DNA of 6,631 nt from assembly GCA_001770355.1 (NCBI GenBank), contig MEQV01000123.1, forward strand, positions 1 to 6,631, read 5' to 3'. How positions within the stretch are numbered: position 1 is the first letter of the stretch; the number at the start of each line of letters is the position of its first letter. Of the stretch, positions 5,906 through 6,631 are shown in pieces. This DNA is from Betaproteobacteria bacterium RIFCSPLOWO2_02_FULL_62_17 (GTDB taxonomy: Bacteria; Pseudomonadota; Gammaproteobacteria; Burkholderiales; SG8-39). Position numbers and translations under genes: made by a program. The notes under the pieces were generated by a model. The model did no database searches and was not told the DNA's origin. It saw nothing but the letters and a program-made list of their open reading frames with translations.

Positions 5906-6631
5906 CAGGAAAGAGCCTTGCGGCGCAGGTCACGCAGGATTTCGCGCGCGGCATTGTATCCCGGCGCGCCGGTGACGCCGCCGCCGGGGTGCGCGCCGGC
6001 GCCGCAAAGATACAGGCCCCGCACCGGCGTGCGGTAATCGGCCAGGCCCAGCAGCGGCCGCGCCGAAAAGATCTGATCCAGACCCAGCGCGCCGTGCATG
6101 ATGTCGCCATTGGGCAATCCGAAAACAGTTTCGAGGTCGAGCGGCGAGAGCATCTGGCGCGCGATGACGCTCGCCTTGAAGTTGGGCGCGTGGCGATTGA
6201 CCGTGTCGATGATGAGATCGGCGGCCTGCTCGCGCTCCTGCGTCCAGCTTTTTCCCGCCGGGAGTTGCGGATTGAAATGCTGGCAGAAAAGGCTGGCGAC
6301 ATGCATGCCGGGCGGCGCGAGACTGTCGTCGATGATGCTGGGGATCAGCATCTCCACGATGGGCTCGCGCGACCAGCCCAGCGCGCGCGCGTCGGCATGG
6401 GCGCGGTCCATGTAGCCCAGCGACGGCGCCATGATGATGCCCGCGCCATGGTGCGGCTGCGCGGTCTTGCCCGGAACACAGGTGAAGTCAGGCAGTTCGG
6501 AGAGGGCGACGTTCATGCGGAAGCTCGCCGAGCCGCAACGGTAACGGCGCATGCGGTCACGGATTTCCTCGTCGATGGCGCCGGGCTCGAGCAGGTCCAG
6601 GTACAGGCTGCGCGGATTGACGTTCGCGGCC
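5905..6631 (-). CDS. FAD-dependent oxidoreductase, phytoene dehydrogenase/PYROXD2-like, 5' partial
   Basis: The C-terminal 241 residues of a COG1233-type amine-oxidase/phytoene-desaturase-fold flavoprotein are present. The frame is open through the right edge (first whole codon at 6630), so the ATG at 6552 is internal. Upstream residues such as NPRSLYLDLLEPGAID continue in frame. Seen features are YRCGSASFRMNVALSELPDF near the start of the fragment, a central FNPQLPAGKSW region, GDIMHGALGLDQIFSARP, and the C-terminal FAD-closing motif GLYLCGAGAHPGGGVTGAPGYNAAREIL. The N-terminal GxGxxG dinucleotide-binding motif must lie outside. Full family members are about 520-550 residues. These enzymes oxidise or isomerise hydrophobic or carbonyl substrates with FAD; the specific reaction cannot be told. 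It overlaps dctQ by one base and leads the TRAP permease genes, so it may act on, or be co-induced with, the imported compound (inference). Confidence 0.88.
   Translation of the reverse strand, partial: AANVNPRSLYLDLLEPGAIDEEIRDRMRRYRCGSASFRMNVALSELPDFTCVPGKTAQPHHGAGIIMAPSLGYMDRAHADARALGWSREPIVEMLIPSIIDDSLAPPGMHVASLFCQHFNPQLPAGKSWTQEREQAADLIIDTVNRHAPNFKASVIARQMLSPLDLETVFGLPNGDIMHGALGLDQIFSARPLLGLADYRTPVRGLYLCGAGAHPGGGVTGAPGYNAAREILRDLRRKALS

Noticed and set aside
5905..6552. ATG at 6552 as a complete 215-residue gene start
   Set aside because: The frame continues upstream to the window edge with family-like residues, and the N-terminal FAD-binding motif is missing, so the ATG is internal to a longer gene.

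Overview
The window is high-GC bacterial DNA with tightly packed genes, Shine-Dalgarno-led starts and a Tat-exported TRAP binding protein. The protein styles (a PmbA ending in the CGSILLEQMTIAG block, and a mannitol/chloroaromatic-type TRAP system beside a PYROXD2-like oxidoreductase) suggest a proteobacterium, most likely a betaproteobacterium. That placement is an inference from family resemblance, not from a marker gene.

Left block, + strand: the C-terminal half of pmbA (1-669, start outside the window) is followed 32 bases later by a TPR plus Glyco_transf_41 (SPINDLY/OGT-like) glycosyltransferase (702-2429). The spacing suggests co-transcription. A 122-base gap with a weak promoter candidate leads to a Tat-signal TRAP substrate-binding protein (2552-3700).

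Middle: the 155 bases between the convergent genes (3701-3855) hold an almost perfect 75-bp tandem duplication. Each unit carries the same GC-rich hairpin with a 9-bp stem. The first unit starts inside the last codons of the binding-protein gene, and the second runs almost to the stop codon of the permease gene. It probably acts as a doubled, bidirectional transcription barrier.

Right block, - strand, read from the right edge: the C-terminal part of a FAD-dependent phytoene-dehydrogenase-like oxidoreductase (5905-6631, start outside), then the TRAP small permease DctQ (5366-5905), then the large permease DctM (3856-5349). The oxidoreductase stop and the DctQ start share one base (TGATG), and DctQ and DctM are 16 bases apart, so this is an operon.

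Working together: the binding protein would capture an organic acid in the periplasm and pass it to the DctQ-DctM membrane complex, which imports it using a sodium gradient. The binding protein is transcribed towards its permease genes rather than with them, so the two halves must use separate promoters. The linked oxidoreductase hints at a metabolic link to the imported compound, but the sequence does not identify the substrate. No RNA genes, CRISPR array, insertion sequence or clearly new defence-type system was seen. The most unusual points are the duplicated hairpin unit and the loss of two normally conserved histidines in the SPINDLY-type glycosyltransferase.
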